From positions 28,590 through 92,589 of the forward strand of contig NZ_JBFNXJ010000017.1 in the NCBI RefSeq assembly GCF_040812015.1: a DNA stretch of 64,000 nt, read 5' to 3'. Every line of letters begins with the position of its first letter. Position 1 is the first letter of the stretch. The translations under genes were made by a program, and so were the position numbers. The DNA comes from Chitinivorax sp. PXF-14 (GTDB lineage: Bacteria > Pseudomonadota > Gammaproteobacteria > Burkholderiales > SCOH01). Under the pieces are notes generated by a model. It was given only the letters and a program-made list of their open reading frames with translations. It searched no databases and was not told where the DNA came from. Below, one piece after another: positions 43,210-51,933 of the stretch.

Positions 43210-43895
43210 GGGGCTCCTCCTTGCAAGTGGTTGGCTGCGGCGGGCTGGCTGGCCGGCGCAGGTGCTGGCGCCGGTTCAATGCGCTGCGGCGCGCTCGCAT
43301 AGCAGTCCAGGGCCAGGCCGAAGGGGTTGTGCTCCGGATCGACATCCATGCGCTCGACCTTCAAGGCGTAGCGCACCAGTGCCCGCTTTACCTGCTCGGA
43401 GCCCAGGTACTCGTCGGCACTCACGTCGAGCGTGACGATCCAGTTGTTCGGCGACACGACCTGGACGCGCGACGTGGGATCGTCGCCGTAGCCACGGCCG
43501 GGAATCTCGTAGATGCCGCGCACGCGCTGGCGCAGCTCACCGTTGCTGCGCCGGAATTCGTAATCCTGCTGCAGGAAGGACCGGCAACTCGGCGTGAGGT
43601 AGGCGGACAGCGCCTTGAGGTTGCGCGGGTAGTCTTCCTCGCCGTTGGTTGGCCAGCGCTGGGCCTGCTGCCAGATGTAGAAGGTGAAGGCGTAGACGCT
43701 TTCCGGAGGCACGTCCCACCACTTTCGGGTGCTGCCCGAGCGCAGGTCCGGGGGCACGTGGATGGTCAGGCTCTTCGGCGCGCTCCACCAGCCGAACCCG
43801 AGCAGCAGCGCCACGACGAAGAGCGCGGCAGCGCCGAGGCGCAAGGTCTTGACGTGCGCCTGCAGGTGCATGACTTCGTTCTTGAACCGGCTCAC
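43206..43895 (-). CDS. TraE-like transfer protein (TIGR03746-like)
   Basis: 229 residues. One N-terminal membrane helix (LGAAALFVVALLLGFGWW) and a VirB8/TraE-like periplasmic domain (SVYAFTFYIWQQAQRWPTNGEEDYPRNLKALSAYLTPSC, QVVSPNNWIVTLDVSADEYLG). The start at 43895 is GTG, overlapping the upstream stop (GTGA); an ATG lies 8 codons in. Confidence 0.83.
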   Translation of the reverse strand: MSRFKNEVMHLQAHVKTLRLGAAALFVVALLLGFGWWSAPKSLTIHVPPDLRSGSTRKWWDVPPESVYAFTFYIWQQAQRWPTNGEEDYPRNLKALSAYLTPSCRSFLQQDYEFRRSNGELRQRVRGIYEIPGRGYGDDPTSRVQVVSPNNWIVTLDVSADEYLGSEQVKRALVRYALKVERMDVDPEHNPFGLALDCYASAPQRIEPAPAPAPASQPAAANHLQGGAP

Positions 43896-44365
43896 TGTAC
43901 GACCCTCCCGTCACTGCGTGACATCCTCCCCGAGGGAGCATGGGCAGCACCTCGACGGATGGACGCGGAAGACCGGTGGCGCCGCGTGGCCCACCATCCC
44001 GAGCGCGTGATGAGCTGCCGTCCCCCCGCGTGGGCCGCCAGCGCGGGATAGCGCAGCGCGAGCCGCCACTGGAGCTGGCGGTACAGCCAGGTGTCGGGCC
44101 GGCTGCGCTTCTGCCGGCGCAGGAAGCCGCCACCCACAAAGACGCCGATCCCGACGCCGGCGACGACCAGCGTCGGCACCATGGCGATGCTCTGGGTCAG
44201 CCAAGCCAATGGCACGCCGCTCAGGAAGCCGGCCACGGCCGACAGACTGGCGCAGATCCACAACTCGTCGGCGGTCAGTCCGCGCACGACCACCGGGTGG
44301 CGGTTCAGGCGATGCGGCAGGAAGGTCACGAGCCCGTCGCGCGGACTCTCCGGGGCGCCGGCCAT
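43892..44365 (-). CDS. TraL-like transfer protein (TIGR03750-like)
   Basis: 157 residues. The motif LPHRLNRHPVVVRGLTADELWICASLSAVAGFLSGVPLAWL is typical, with two membrane helices (about 30-75) and a basic cytoplasmic C-terminus. Its stop overlaps the traE-like GTG. Inner-membrane pilus assembly protein by family memory. Confidence 0.82.
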   Translation of the reverse strand: MAGAPESPRDGLVTFLPHRLNRHPVVVRGLTADELWICASLSAVAGFLSGVPLAWLTQSIAMVPTLVVAGVGIGVFVGGGFLRRQKRSRPDTWLYRQLQWRLALRYPALAAHAGGRQLITRSGWWATRRHRSSASIRRGAAHAPSGRMSRSDGRVVQ

Positions 44366-44377
44366 CGGTGCCGGCTC

Positions 44378-44743
44378 TCAGAGCACGCCGGTGGCCTTGG
44401 TCAGCAGCCAGATGCCGACGACCAGCAGGATGGCGCCCACCGCCACCGTGAGGCCGAACTGGCCCCAGGTGGCGCGGCCGGTGTGGATTTCGGCATAGCG
44501 TGTATAGGCGTGGTAGCAGACACCGACGAACATCGAAGCGACCACGAGCAGCGCGATCAGCAGCACGATGTCGTAGCCGTAGTTCTGCAGTGTCTGCATG
44601 ATGCCGCTGCCCGCGCCGCGCGACGGGTCCTCCATGGTCGGCAGGCCGGCAGCGGACGAAGCCAGCGGCGTGGCCGCGATGGCCAGCGGAGCGAGTACGG
44701 CGGCAATGCGCGCGGCGCGATGAGAAGTCGAAGAAGGGTTCAT
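44378..44743 (-). CDS. TraA/pilin-like small membrane protein (TIGR03745-like)
   Basis: 121 residues with a long signal peptide (RIAAVLAPLAIAATPLASSAAG) and two membrane helices in the mature part (YDIVLLIALLVVASMFVGVCYHAY and WGQFGLTVAVGAILLVVGIWLL). Such small two-helix proteins are candidate pilin subunits of this ICE class. Confidence 0.8.
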   Translation of the reverse strand: MNPSSTSHRAARIAAVLAPLAIAATPLASSAAGLPTMEDPSRGAGSGIMQTLQNYGYDIVLLIALLVVASMFVGVCYHAYTRYAEIHTGRATWGQFGLTVAVGAILLVVGIWLLTKATGVL

Positions 44744-44766
44744 GGCGATTCAACCTTTCGTAGTGG

Positions 44767-45006
44767 TCAGGACAGGAGGAAAAAACTCAGCACCAGGTAC
44801 ATCGCGACGAAGCGCACAACAACGCCGAGGAACTGGCGCTGGGTCAGTCGGTTCTCGGCCCAACCGACATAGGCGGTACGCATCGCCCACACGCCCCACA
44901 GCAGCAGGACGGCGAAGACGAAGCCGAGAACGACGGTGGAGACGGTCGCGGGCGTGAAACCGCCGTTGGCCTGGAAGGCGGCGACCTGATCGGCGGAGGG
45001 CGTCAT
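44767..45006 (-). CDS. Small transfer membrane protein (TIGR03758-like)
   Basis: 79 residues, two membrane helices (VSTVVLGFVFAVLLLWGVWAM and FLGVVVRFVAMYLVLSFFLL). ATG overlaps the stop of the upstream RAQPRD gene. Conserved in this position between the RAQPRD protein and the pilin-like gene. Confidence 0.8.
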   Translation of the reverse strand: MTPSADQVAAFQANGGFTPATVSTVVLGFVFAVLLLWGVWAMRTAYVGWAENRLTQRQFLGVVVRFVAMYLVLSFFLLS

Positions 45007-45371
45007 GGCAACGGCTCCTGCCGTTCATCGCGGCGGACGTAGTCGCCGGTCAGCGGCACGGGGTCGCGCGGCTGGGCGCGCGGCGGGACGAGGTAGTCCT
45101 GCACGCCGGCGCGGACGCGCTTGAGGTCGGTGCGCAGCCGGGCGTAGTCGAAGTGGTAGCGGGCACGTTCCCGCGGCGCGTAGTTGGCGGCGTGTTCGAC
45201 CAGGCGGTCGGTCAGGTCGAGTTGACGTGCGAGTGCTGCGAGGCGCTCACGCTCCGGCGTGTCATCACCGGCATGGACGGGACGCGGGAGCGAGAACGAG
45301 ACGGCCAATGCCAATGGCAGTACTGCCATCGAGCGAAGCCATATGGATGTGCGTCGGCAGGTCTGTCCCAT
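45003..45371 (-). CDS. RAQPRD-family ICE protein (TIGR01690-like)
   Basis: 122 residues with a signal peptide (AVLPLALAVSFSLPRPVHA), a helical body and the signature RAQPRDPVPLTGDYV near the C-terminus that names the family. First gene of the transfer operon 45,371 to 36,051. Function unknown; periplasmic. Confidence 0.9.
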   Translation of the reverse strand: MGQTCRRTSIWLRSMAVLPLALAVSFSLPRPVHAGDDTPERERLAALARQLDLTDRLVEHAANYAPRERARYHFDYARLRTDLKRVRAGVQDYLVPPRAQPRDPVPLTGDYVRRDERQEPLP

Positions 45372-45584
45372 CGTGCCATTCCCTGTGAAGCGAATGGCGT
45401 TGATGCTGCGGCTGGCGCTGGGCGAGCGCCGCAGGGAATGGGAACTCCTGCACCACCGGATTGATGAGACTTCGGTTCCTGCTCCAGGCCGAAGGCATAG
45501 CGATCTTTCGCTGGCTCGGGTTCGTCCCGAACGAAGTGTTCGTGTCAGCCCTTTGCGTTTATTTCGTTTTTCGATTGCTTCGCA

Positions 45585-45590
45585 TAAAAT
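45585..45590 (+). promoter_or_regulatory. Candidate -10 of the helix-turn-helix gene
   Basis: TAAAAT lies about 35 bases before the ATG at 45625 in an AT-rich island of the otherwise GC-rich gap 45372-45624. No good -35 is seen, so this is tentative. The same gap must also hold the promoter of the opposing transfer operon; I see no clear box for it. Confidence 0.3.
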
Positions 45591-45624
45591 GCGCCGTCAT
45601 GCATTTCAACTGCCTGAGACTCCC

Positions 45625-46089
45625 ATGAACACTTCAGTCCAAACCCGGATGAAGCTGCCCGACGAACGGGAAGTGCAAATGGCTTTGCAGGGGCTGCGCG
45701 CTCTTGTGCCCTGCCTTTCCGGCCGGCGCAAAACCCAGCGCATACAGGTCTTCGATGAAAGGAGCCAGGCCCACGAGGTGGAGTTGCCCACTTTGGCACT
45801 GCGTCTGCTGGAGGAGGTGCTCGCCGGGCTTGCCGGCGGCAATGCGATCAAGGTCGTGCCGATACATGCCGAGCTGACTACACAGGAGGCTGCCGACCTG
45901 CTCAACGTGTCCAGACCCCATCTGATCAAGCTTCTGGAGGAAGGAGAGCTGCCATTCCACTGGACAGGCAAGCATCGCCGTGTGCGGCTTGCAGACCTGA
46001 TGCAGTTCAGGGAGACGCGGGAACGCTCCAGCGAACAGGCCTTGGACGAGTTGAGTCGCCAGGCCCAGGAACTGGGGATGGGTTACTAA
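45625..46089 (+). CDS. Excisionase-type helix-turn-helix protein, antitoxin-like
   Basis: 154 residues from the ATG at 45625 with GAGAC just upstream. A C-terminal helix-turn-helix of the excisionase/MerR kind (TTQEAADLLNVSRPHLIKLLEEGELPFHWTGKHRRVRLADL) follows an N-terminal helical part. Proteins of this sort usually precede a PIN-domain toxin gene and act as antitoxin. No PIN gene follows here: the next gene is the cytosine methyltransferase 65 bases on. It may be an orphan left when the restriction island was inserted, or a regulator of that island. Confidence 0.75.
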   Translation: MNTSVQTRMKLPDEREVQMALQGLRALVPCLSGRRKTQRIQVFDERSQAHEVELPTLALRLLEEVLAGLAGGNAIKVVPIHAELTTQEAADLLNVSRPHLIKLLEEGELPFHWTGKHRRVRLADLMQFRETRERSSEQALDELSRQAQELGMGY

Positions 46090-46154
46090 TGAATCTTTCC
46101 GCGACGGGAGCTGCGAGCCCTGCGCTCAATGACGGATATTCAAGAGGGTAAGGC

Positions 46155-47780
46155 ATGCCAGTTCCCATAATCGATCTCTTTGCGGGTCCGGGAGGGCTCG
46201 GCGAGGGATTTGCCTCTCTGAGGGGCCACAAGAAGCAGCCATTCTTCGAGATCGGACTTTCCATCGAAAAGGACGCTGTTGCACATCGCACGCTCACGCT
46301 CAGGGCAGTGTTCAGGCGCCTGCGCGGCTGCAAGGACGTCAAGCACTACTACAGCTACATACGGGGCGAGATCGATGAGGCAACTTTCCGCGGAATTCCT
46401 GCCGTGGCCAGTGCCTTCGAGCATGCTGCCGCCGAGGCGAGGTGCCTGGAGCTGGGAAAGGCCGATGAAGCCAGCATCGACAGGGAAATCCGTGCTGCAC
46501 TGAAGGGGCAGGAAACATGGGTGCTGATCGGCGGCCCGCCCTGCCAGGCCTATTCCCTGGCAGGACGCTCCCGACGCGCCAACGACAAGGACTTTCACAA
46601 GGACGTAAAGCACTTTCTCTACAGGGAGTACCTGAGGATCATCCAGGTGCACAAGCCCACCATCTTCGTGATGGAGAACGTCAAGGGGTTGCTCTCTTCG
46701 AAGCACTCCGGCAACCCGATGTTCGAGAAGATCATTGCGGATCTGTCGGCACCTGCCGAGGGCCTCGAGTATGAAATCCGCTCCTTCACCAAGAGGCGGG
46801 ACAGTGGTTCGCTGGAGCCCACCGACTACATCATCCATTCGGAGCGCTATGGGATACCACAGAGCCGGCATCGGGTGATCCTGCTTGGGGTAAGGAAGGG
46901 GTTGGGCATGCCGCAACATCAGTTGCTGACGCCCATATCCAGGCCTGTCACCGTCAGGCAAACCATTGACGATCTCCCCCGAATCCGCAGCCGACTGTCG
47001 CGAGGCGACTCATTGGAGGCCTGGCGCAAGGCTGTTCAGGCTGCCCCGTCTTACGTCAGGGGATGGCGGACAGAAAACGAGTCCACCATGATCGAAACGA
47101 TGCGTGCCTTTGCCGCTGCGGCAACAAGCACCACGACCGGAGGGGCCTTCATTTCACGGAACTACAGAAGGCCGAGGAAGCCGACCGAACTTGAGCAGTG
47201 GCTGCATGACCGCAGCCTGGGCGGAGTCTGCCAGCATGAGGCACGCGCGCACATGGCATCTGACCTCGCCCGCTATCTTTTCTCGGCCAGCTTTGCTCAT
47301 CTGTGGGGGTATTTCCCTCGGCTGGACATGTTTCCCCCCAAGCTGCTTCCCGATCACATCAATGTGCACGCAGAACGGGAATCCGAGGCCATCCCGTTCA
47401 AGGATCGGTTCCGGGTGCAATGCAGGAACGAACCGGCCTCCACGGTGGTGGCACACATTGCCAAGGACGGCCACTACTACATTCATTACGACCCCTCCCA
47501 GTGCAGGAGCCTCACGGTCAGGGAGGCTGCACGGCTCCAGACATTCCCCGACAACTATTTCTTCGCGGGCAACCGCACGGAGCAGTACACCCAGGTCGGC
47601 AATGCCGTGCCTCCACTGCTTGCCCACAAGCTGGCCGGGATCGTGCGCAGCCTCCTGAACGAGATGCGCAGAAGGAAGCGAAGGCAAGCGAGCGGTTCTG
47701 TACAGACGAGGCTGGCGGGGAACAAGTGGCGGAACCCGCCCCACGAGATTCAGGTTCCGATGCTTGCCGAAGTTGATTAG
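46155..47780 (+). CDS. C5-cytosine DNA methyltransferase
   Basis: 541 residues with the ordered C5-MTase motifs: IIDLFAGPGGLGEGF (I), GGPPCQAYSLAG with the catalytic Cys (IV), FVMENVKG (VI), QSRHRVILLGVR (VIII), the variable target-recognition region, LTVREAARLQTFPDNYFF (IX) and QVGNAVPPLLAHKLA (X). A ribosome site AGAGGG precedes the ATG. It protects host DNA in a restriction-type system; sequence specificity cannot be read. It converges with vsr, the two coding ends overlapping by 4 bases. Confidence 0.93.
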   Translation: MPVPIIDLFAGPGGLGEGFASLRGHKKQPFFEIGLSIEKDAVAHRTLTLRAVFRRLRGCKDVKHYYSYIRGEIDEATFRGIPAVASAFEHAAAEARCLELGKADEASIDREIRAALKGQETWVLIGGPPCQAYSLAGRSRRANDKDFHKDVKHFLYREYLRIIQVHKPTIFVMENVKGLLSSKHSGNPMFEKIIADLSAPAEGLEYEIRSFTKRRDSGSLEPTDYIIHSERYGIPQSRHRVILLGVRKGLGMPQHQLLTPISRPVTVRQTIDDLPRIRSRLSRGDSLEAWRKAVQAAPSYVRGWRTENESTMIETMRAFAAAATSTTTGGAFISRNYRRPRKPTELEQWLHDRSLGGVCQHEARAHMASDLARYLFSASFAHLWGYFPRLDMFPPKLLPDHINVHAERESEAIPFKDRFRVQCRNEPASTVVAHIAKDGHYYIHYDPSQCRSLTVREAARLQTFPDNYFFAGNRTEQYTQVGNAVPPLLAHKLAGIVRSLLNEMRRRKRRQASGSVQTRLAGNKWRNPPHEIQVPMLAEVD

Positions 47781-48223
47781 CCAGTGGTCTGAGCAATCAC
47801 CAGAACATCCTCATTGCCATGCAGCCACTTCTCAACCGTTTGTGCAGTGTCCTCGACCGAATGCTTCAGGGCGCATTCCCAGATGACAGCCACGCGCCAG
47901 CCAAGAGCGTGGAGCATCTCCGCATGGCGCCTGTCGCGATCGACATTCCCCTGGAATTTCTGCCGCCAGAACTCCTCGTTGGTCCTGGGCGTGGTTGTGT
48001 AGCGGCAGCCCTCATGCCGGTGCCAGAAACAACCGTGGACGAACACCACCGCCCTGTGCTTCGGGAACACAAGGTCGGGGGAACCGGGCAGCTTCCGCAC
48101 ATGAAGCCGATATCGAAACCCTCTGGCGAAAAGAAGGGAGCGAAGCGTTCGTTCCGGCCAGGTGTTCTTTCCGCGAATGCTCGACATCATCCGGCTGCGC
48201 TGCGGAGTGGTCGGGACACGCAT
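47777..48223 (-). CDS. vsr: Vsr-family endonuclease
   Basis: 148 residues from the ATG at 48223 (MRVPTTPQRSRMM); the frame also allows an ATG at 48310. The full Vsr fold is visible: TPQRSRMMSSIRGKNT, the catalytic Asp in GSPDLVFPKHRAVVF, FVHGCFWHRHEGC with both catalytic His and zinc-binding Cys, and GWRVAVIWEC. Classical Vsr repairs T:G mismatches next to a 5mC methyltransferase. In operons with MutL-like and Z1 proteins it is thought to act as the restriction nuclease. Confidence 0.9.
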   Translation of the reverse strand: MRVPTTPQRSRMMSSIRGKNTWPERTLRSLLFARGFRYRLHVRKLPGSPDLVFPKHRAVVFVHGCFWHRHEGCRYTTTPRTNEEFWRQKFQGNVDRDRRHAEMLHALGWRVAVIWECALKHSVEDTAQTVEKWLHGNEDVLVIAQTTG

Positions 48224-48371
48224 GGTCTTGAAGGCATTCCGCCTGGATGTCTGCAGAAACAGCAGCTCCGCGCGTCTGCCAGGAAATCCGAACGAATGAA
48301 GGCAGCGCACGAGGCTATGTTGGGGAGCTTAGCATGCGGCTGATTCACGAGAAATCGCGATAGGGAGATTG

Positions 48372-49850
48372 ATGGCTCGCGAACACAAGCATCCACCGAG
48401 TGCTGCCTGCCTTTCGGCGTCGATGAGGGATCTCGGTTACTCGCTCGAGACGGCCATCGCCGATCTGATCGACAACAGCATTTCCGCCGATGCGGACACC
48501 ATCGACACCATCTGCGACGTGTCCGGTGAGCAGCCCGTGGTGGTCATCCTCGACAATGGCAGAGGCATGACAGAGGTCGAGTTGCTGGATGCAATGCGCC
48601 ATGGGACCGGCAACCCTCGGCAGGATCGGTCGCCGCAGGATCTCGGGCGCTTTGGACTTGGCCTGAAGACAGCCTCGTTTTCCCAGTGCCGTTCGCTGAC
48701 GGTCGTGAGCACAAGGGACGGCGCCATCTGCGGAGCCGAGTGGAATCTCGATTGCATCGATGCCGCCGACGACTGGATCCTGTCCATCCTGGACGAAGTG
48801 GACATCCGTGGGTTGCCCTATGTCGAACGACTCGGCAGCCGAGGTACAGCCGTCATCTGGAGGAAGCTCGACCGGTTGATGGAGGATGAGGCCGGGGATC
48901 GTCGGGACGAGATCGTCAACGAGAAGCTGGAAGCCGTGGGCAGACATCTGTCTCTTGTCTTCCATCGATTCCTCTCGGGCGAGGTCAAGGGACATCCCAG
49001 GATTTCGCTCACCATCAACGGTCACCCGATCGCGGCATTCGACCCTTTCTGCAGAAAGAATCCAGCCACTCAGGTACTTCCGGAGGAGATCGTCCGCATC
49101 GGCGAGGCCGAGGTGCGCCTGCAGCCCTATGTCCTGCCACACCACAGTCGCCTGTCTGCGTCCGAGTATGACTATTACCAGGATCGCAGTGATTTCATCT
49201 CCAATCAGGGCGGCTACGTCTATCGAAACGGTCGCCTGATGGCCTGGGGCGACTGGTTCAGACTGGTGCCGAAGGGCGAGGCCACCAAGCTGGCGCGGGT
49301 TCAGATCGACTTCCCCAACAGCCTGGACGAAGCCTGGACCATCGACATCAAGAAGTCGCGCGCCCGCCCGCCGCATGCCGTACGCGAGCGCCTGCGCCAG
49401 ATCATCGCCAGGATCACCGGTCGCAGCGTGACGGTACATCGAGGGCGGGGGCAGAAGCTGTTTCAGGAAAGTCGGGCTCCGTTCTGGGAGCGCTATGTCG
49501 ATCATGACCGCATCCGCTTCGCAATCAATGGGCAGCACCCGCTCATCGCATCCCTTGTCACAAGACTCTCGCAAGAGGATGCCGATCTGCTTCGCGTCCT
49601 GCTCGATTCGATTGCCGCTTCCCTGCCGGTGGAGATGATCTATTCCGATTACTCGACCCATCCACGCGAGGTCAACCAGAAGTCGATGGATGAAAGCCAG
49701 GCTCTGGAGCGACTGAAGAGCCTCCGGCAGGCGCTCTATGGCGATGGGCCAGGCGATCCGAGTGCCTTTCTCCAGATTGTCCGCTCGACGCATCTTTTCG
49801 ATGCCCAGATTGAGTTGGCCGAAAAATTCACCAGCGAGGCCTTTGCATGA
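48372..49850 (+). CDS. MutL-like GHKL ATPase of restriction/defence islands (MzaB-like)
   Basis: 492 residues from the ATG at 48372 behind GGGAGA. The ATPase core carries the Bergerat motifs: N-box AIADLIDNSISADAD (Asn about 35), DNGRGM and GLGLKTASFSQC. The rest matches the MutL/MORC-related proteins found in restriction islands together with a methyltransferase, Vsr and Z1 proteins. It is divergent from vsr and overlaps the Z1 gene by 4 bases (ATGA), so both are one translation unit. Confidence 0.85.
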   Translation: MAREHKHPPSAACLSASMRDLGYSLETAIADLIDNSISADADTIDTICDVSGEQPVVVILDNGRGMTEVELLDAMRHGTGNPRQDRSPQDLGRFGLGLKTASFSQCRSLTVVSTRDGAICGAEWNLDCIDAADDWILSILDEVDIRGLPYVERLGSRGTAVIWRKLDRLMEDEAGDRRDEIVNEKLEAVGRHLSLVFHRFLSGEVKGHPRISLTINGHPIAAFDPFCRKNPATQVLPEEIVRIGEAEVRLQPYVLPHHSRLSASEYDYYQDRSDFISNQGGYVYRNGRLMAWGDWFRLVPKGEATKLARVQIDFPNSLDEAWTIDIKKSRARPPHAVRERLRQIIARITGRSVTVHRGRGQKLFQESRAPFWERYVDHDRIRFAINGQHPLIASLVTRLSQEDADLLRVLLDSIAASLPVEMIYSDYSTHPREVNQKSMDESQALERLKSLRQALYGDGPGDPSAFLQIVRSTHLFDAQIELAEKFTSEAFA

Positions 49851-50638
49851 GCATCACAGTCATCACTGAAGAACGGAATATCGCCAACGCGCTCATCTCG
49901 GGCCTGGCCAACATGACCGAGACGCCGACGCGCGAACAGGTGGAAGAGAAGGCGAAACAGATAGCCACGATATTTGGCTTTACGGGCGACCTCCGCAATA
50001 TCGTTACCGAGGCGATGATCTCGGTCGACACGCGCATGGGGGCCGGCGTTTCGCTGGTGGATGTCGCTGCGAAGCATGACGATCAGTGGGTCCACAAGCG
50101 TGAGGACATCGCCTGGACTTATGCGGATTCCTATGGCAACTTCCTTCTCAAGGAAGGCTGGCCCCCGCGGATGGTCCAGTCGCTGAGCGACGTGACGACC
50201 CGCATTCTCGGCCACCTGCAGGATCCGTTGAGCGACGGGACGACCTGGAACCGTCGCGGCCTTGTCATCGGCCATGTGCAGTCGGGCAAGACAGCCAACT
50301 ACACCGGCCTGATAGCACGCGCAGCCGATGCCGGCTACAAGTTCATCATCGTCATTGCCGGGATTCACAACAATCTGCGCAAGCAGACGCAGCAACGCAT
50401 AGACGAAGCCTTCATCGGTCGCTCAAGCGATCCCGAGGACCGTCGAAATATCGGCGTCGGCCTCGCGCCAGGATATCCGCATCCGGCAACGCTCACCAAC
50501 GTCAACGAGGATTTCAACAAGAACACGGCTGCCAAGAGCGGCTGGAAGATCAACGACTTCAGCAAGCCGATCATTCTGGTCATCAAGAAGAACGTCACGA
50601 CGCTCACGGCACTGCACAAGTGGCTGCCTGCTCAATGA
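49847..50638 (+). pseudogene. Z1-domain ATPase, truncated at the C-terminus
   Basis: 263 residues. It starts like full-length Z1 superfamily ATPases of the Mza type, with Walker A GLVIGHVQSGKTANYTGLIA near residue 143 and FSKPIILVIKKNVTTLTALHKWL. Such proteins are normally about 900 residues, with a DEAD-like Walker B and motor domains after this point. Here the frame ends after LPAQ and the following 600 bases show no continuation in any frame. The motor is therefore lost and the protein is almost certainly inactive as an ATPase. Confidence 0.8.
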
Positions 50639-51234
50639 GCATGTGAGCTCCATGGACCGAACCAAGTTGCAGAAACCAGATGCACTTGACCACCGAGTCC
50701 ACTGCAACGTGACCACACGTTCCACATCTACTTGACCGATCGGACCAGGGTACGACGCCAGTTGTAATTGCCAATGCGTGGCGATGCCCCCCACCTCAGG
50801 CACATTTCAGTTCTATGGCGGGGCTACTTTGTGGAGACGAAGCCGCTATGTCATCAAGCGGTGTTCGGACTGAAAAAGACAGGTAACTGGGGACTTCCTT
50901 GATCACTCAGCTTGACAGGCTTGCCACCGATTCGACCACTCAACTATGAGATTTGGCGCGCTGGATTGGTGCGTGTCAGCGACCAATATCGAGCCACTTC
51001 CTTGCTTGGTACAGGGACGCGAAAAGTCGGTTTGACCAGTGGCAAATTGAAGTCAGACTAGATGCTGCTTTTCCACCCGCAGCCGTTGAACGACTTTCGC
51101 CACCAAGAGCGGACGTTGGAAAACATCGCTGGGGCCGTTTGTGACCCCGTACTCCCGCCTCAGCCAACATGGATTTGGGGGTTGAACCGCCCGGTTGGAT
51201 CCACCGTATTTAGTAGTTGTTCACCGACGCTTCC
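50639..51234. other. Gene-free gap at the broken end of the Z1 gene
   Basis: No open frame here looks like a protein, the composition drops toward 50-55 percent GC, and I recognise no repeat or insertion-sequence end. It is probably scar DNA from the event that removed the 3' part of the Z1 gene and its partners. Confidence 0.5.
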
Positions 51235-51933
51235 TCATGGGGACGTGGTAGAACCACCAAGAGAAGGGGACTTCGACATAGTCGTAGTCCTCGGTGTAAC
51301 GACCTTCTTGGTCGAGTGCACGGCTAGCACGTTGCACACAAAACGCTCACCGGCGTTTCGAGCGCTGACCGCAGTCAGCACATACTGCACGACGAACATC
51401 ACGGCACCGACCCACATGGCCTTCAGGCTTGCATCGGCGATAAATAGACCGAGCGGCGCGATGACCGTGAGCGGCAGCGACAGCGCGGCCATATCGCGGT
51501 ACATAAGGAAGTCTTTCTGAGCGTAAGCCACCTCAGGAATTGTCTCGACCTGTTTGTACAGTTTGTACCACTTCGAGTTCTGTTCTTTAGGCTCGTCCGT
51601 CCATGCACCGGCGTTCTTCTTTAGCTGAACCATGTCCACACGGTGATCTGCCGGCCCGTATTTCGTGAACGCCTCGCATCCCGGCAGCCAGCCGTAGGGT
51701 TTCCAGTACACGAGCATGGCCTTGAAGTTCGATGACATCACGTTCATCAGCAGGAGCACGACAATCGGCAACACTGCAGCGCCGAGCGCGCGATATACGC
51801 CGAGCTGCGTAGTGGTGGCGCTGGTGATTAGCTCGGGCGCAACGAAGAGGGCTAGTACGATGGCATCAGCCGTCGCGAGAGCTACGTGCCAAGCGAAGTT
51901 TAGCGACTTCAAGGATCGTTCAGTGCCTCTCAT
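51235..51933 (-). CDS. Four-helix membrane protein partner of an MBL-fold protein
   Basis: 232 residues, four predicted membrane helices at about 14-33, 46-66, 148-166 and 172-190, with a large soluble loop of about 80 residues between helices 2 and 3 (including KWYKLYKQVETIPEVAYAQKDF) and a conserved-looking stretch after helix 4 (SARNAGERFVCNVLA). Layout resembles the four-helix effectors linked to nucleotide-signalling defence systems (S-4TM/SLATT type) but I cannot assign a family. ATG overlaps the MBL stop (ATGA), so its dose is tied to that protein. A membrane-damaging effector is a reasonable guess, no more. Confidence 0.7.
   Translation of the reverse strand: MRGTERSLKSLNFAWHVALATADAIVLALFVAPELITSATTTQLGVYRALGAAVLPIVVLLLMNVMSSNFKAMLVYWKPYGWLPGCEAFTKYGPADHRVDMVQLKKNAGAWTDEPKEQNSKWYKLYKQVETIPEVAYAQKDFLMYRDMAALSLPLTVIAPLGLFIADASLKAMWVGAVMFVVQYVLTAVSARNAGERFVCNVLAVHSTKKVVTPRTTTMSKSPSLGGSTTSP

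Noticed and set aside
50639..51234. Continuation of the Z1 gene after a frameshift
   Set aside because: None of the three forward phases continues the Z1 motor motifs (no Walker B or later helicase signatures), so this is loss of sequence and not a simple frameshift.
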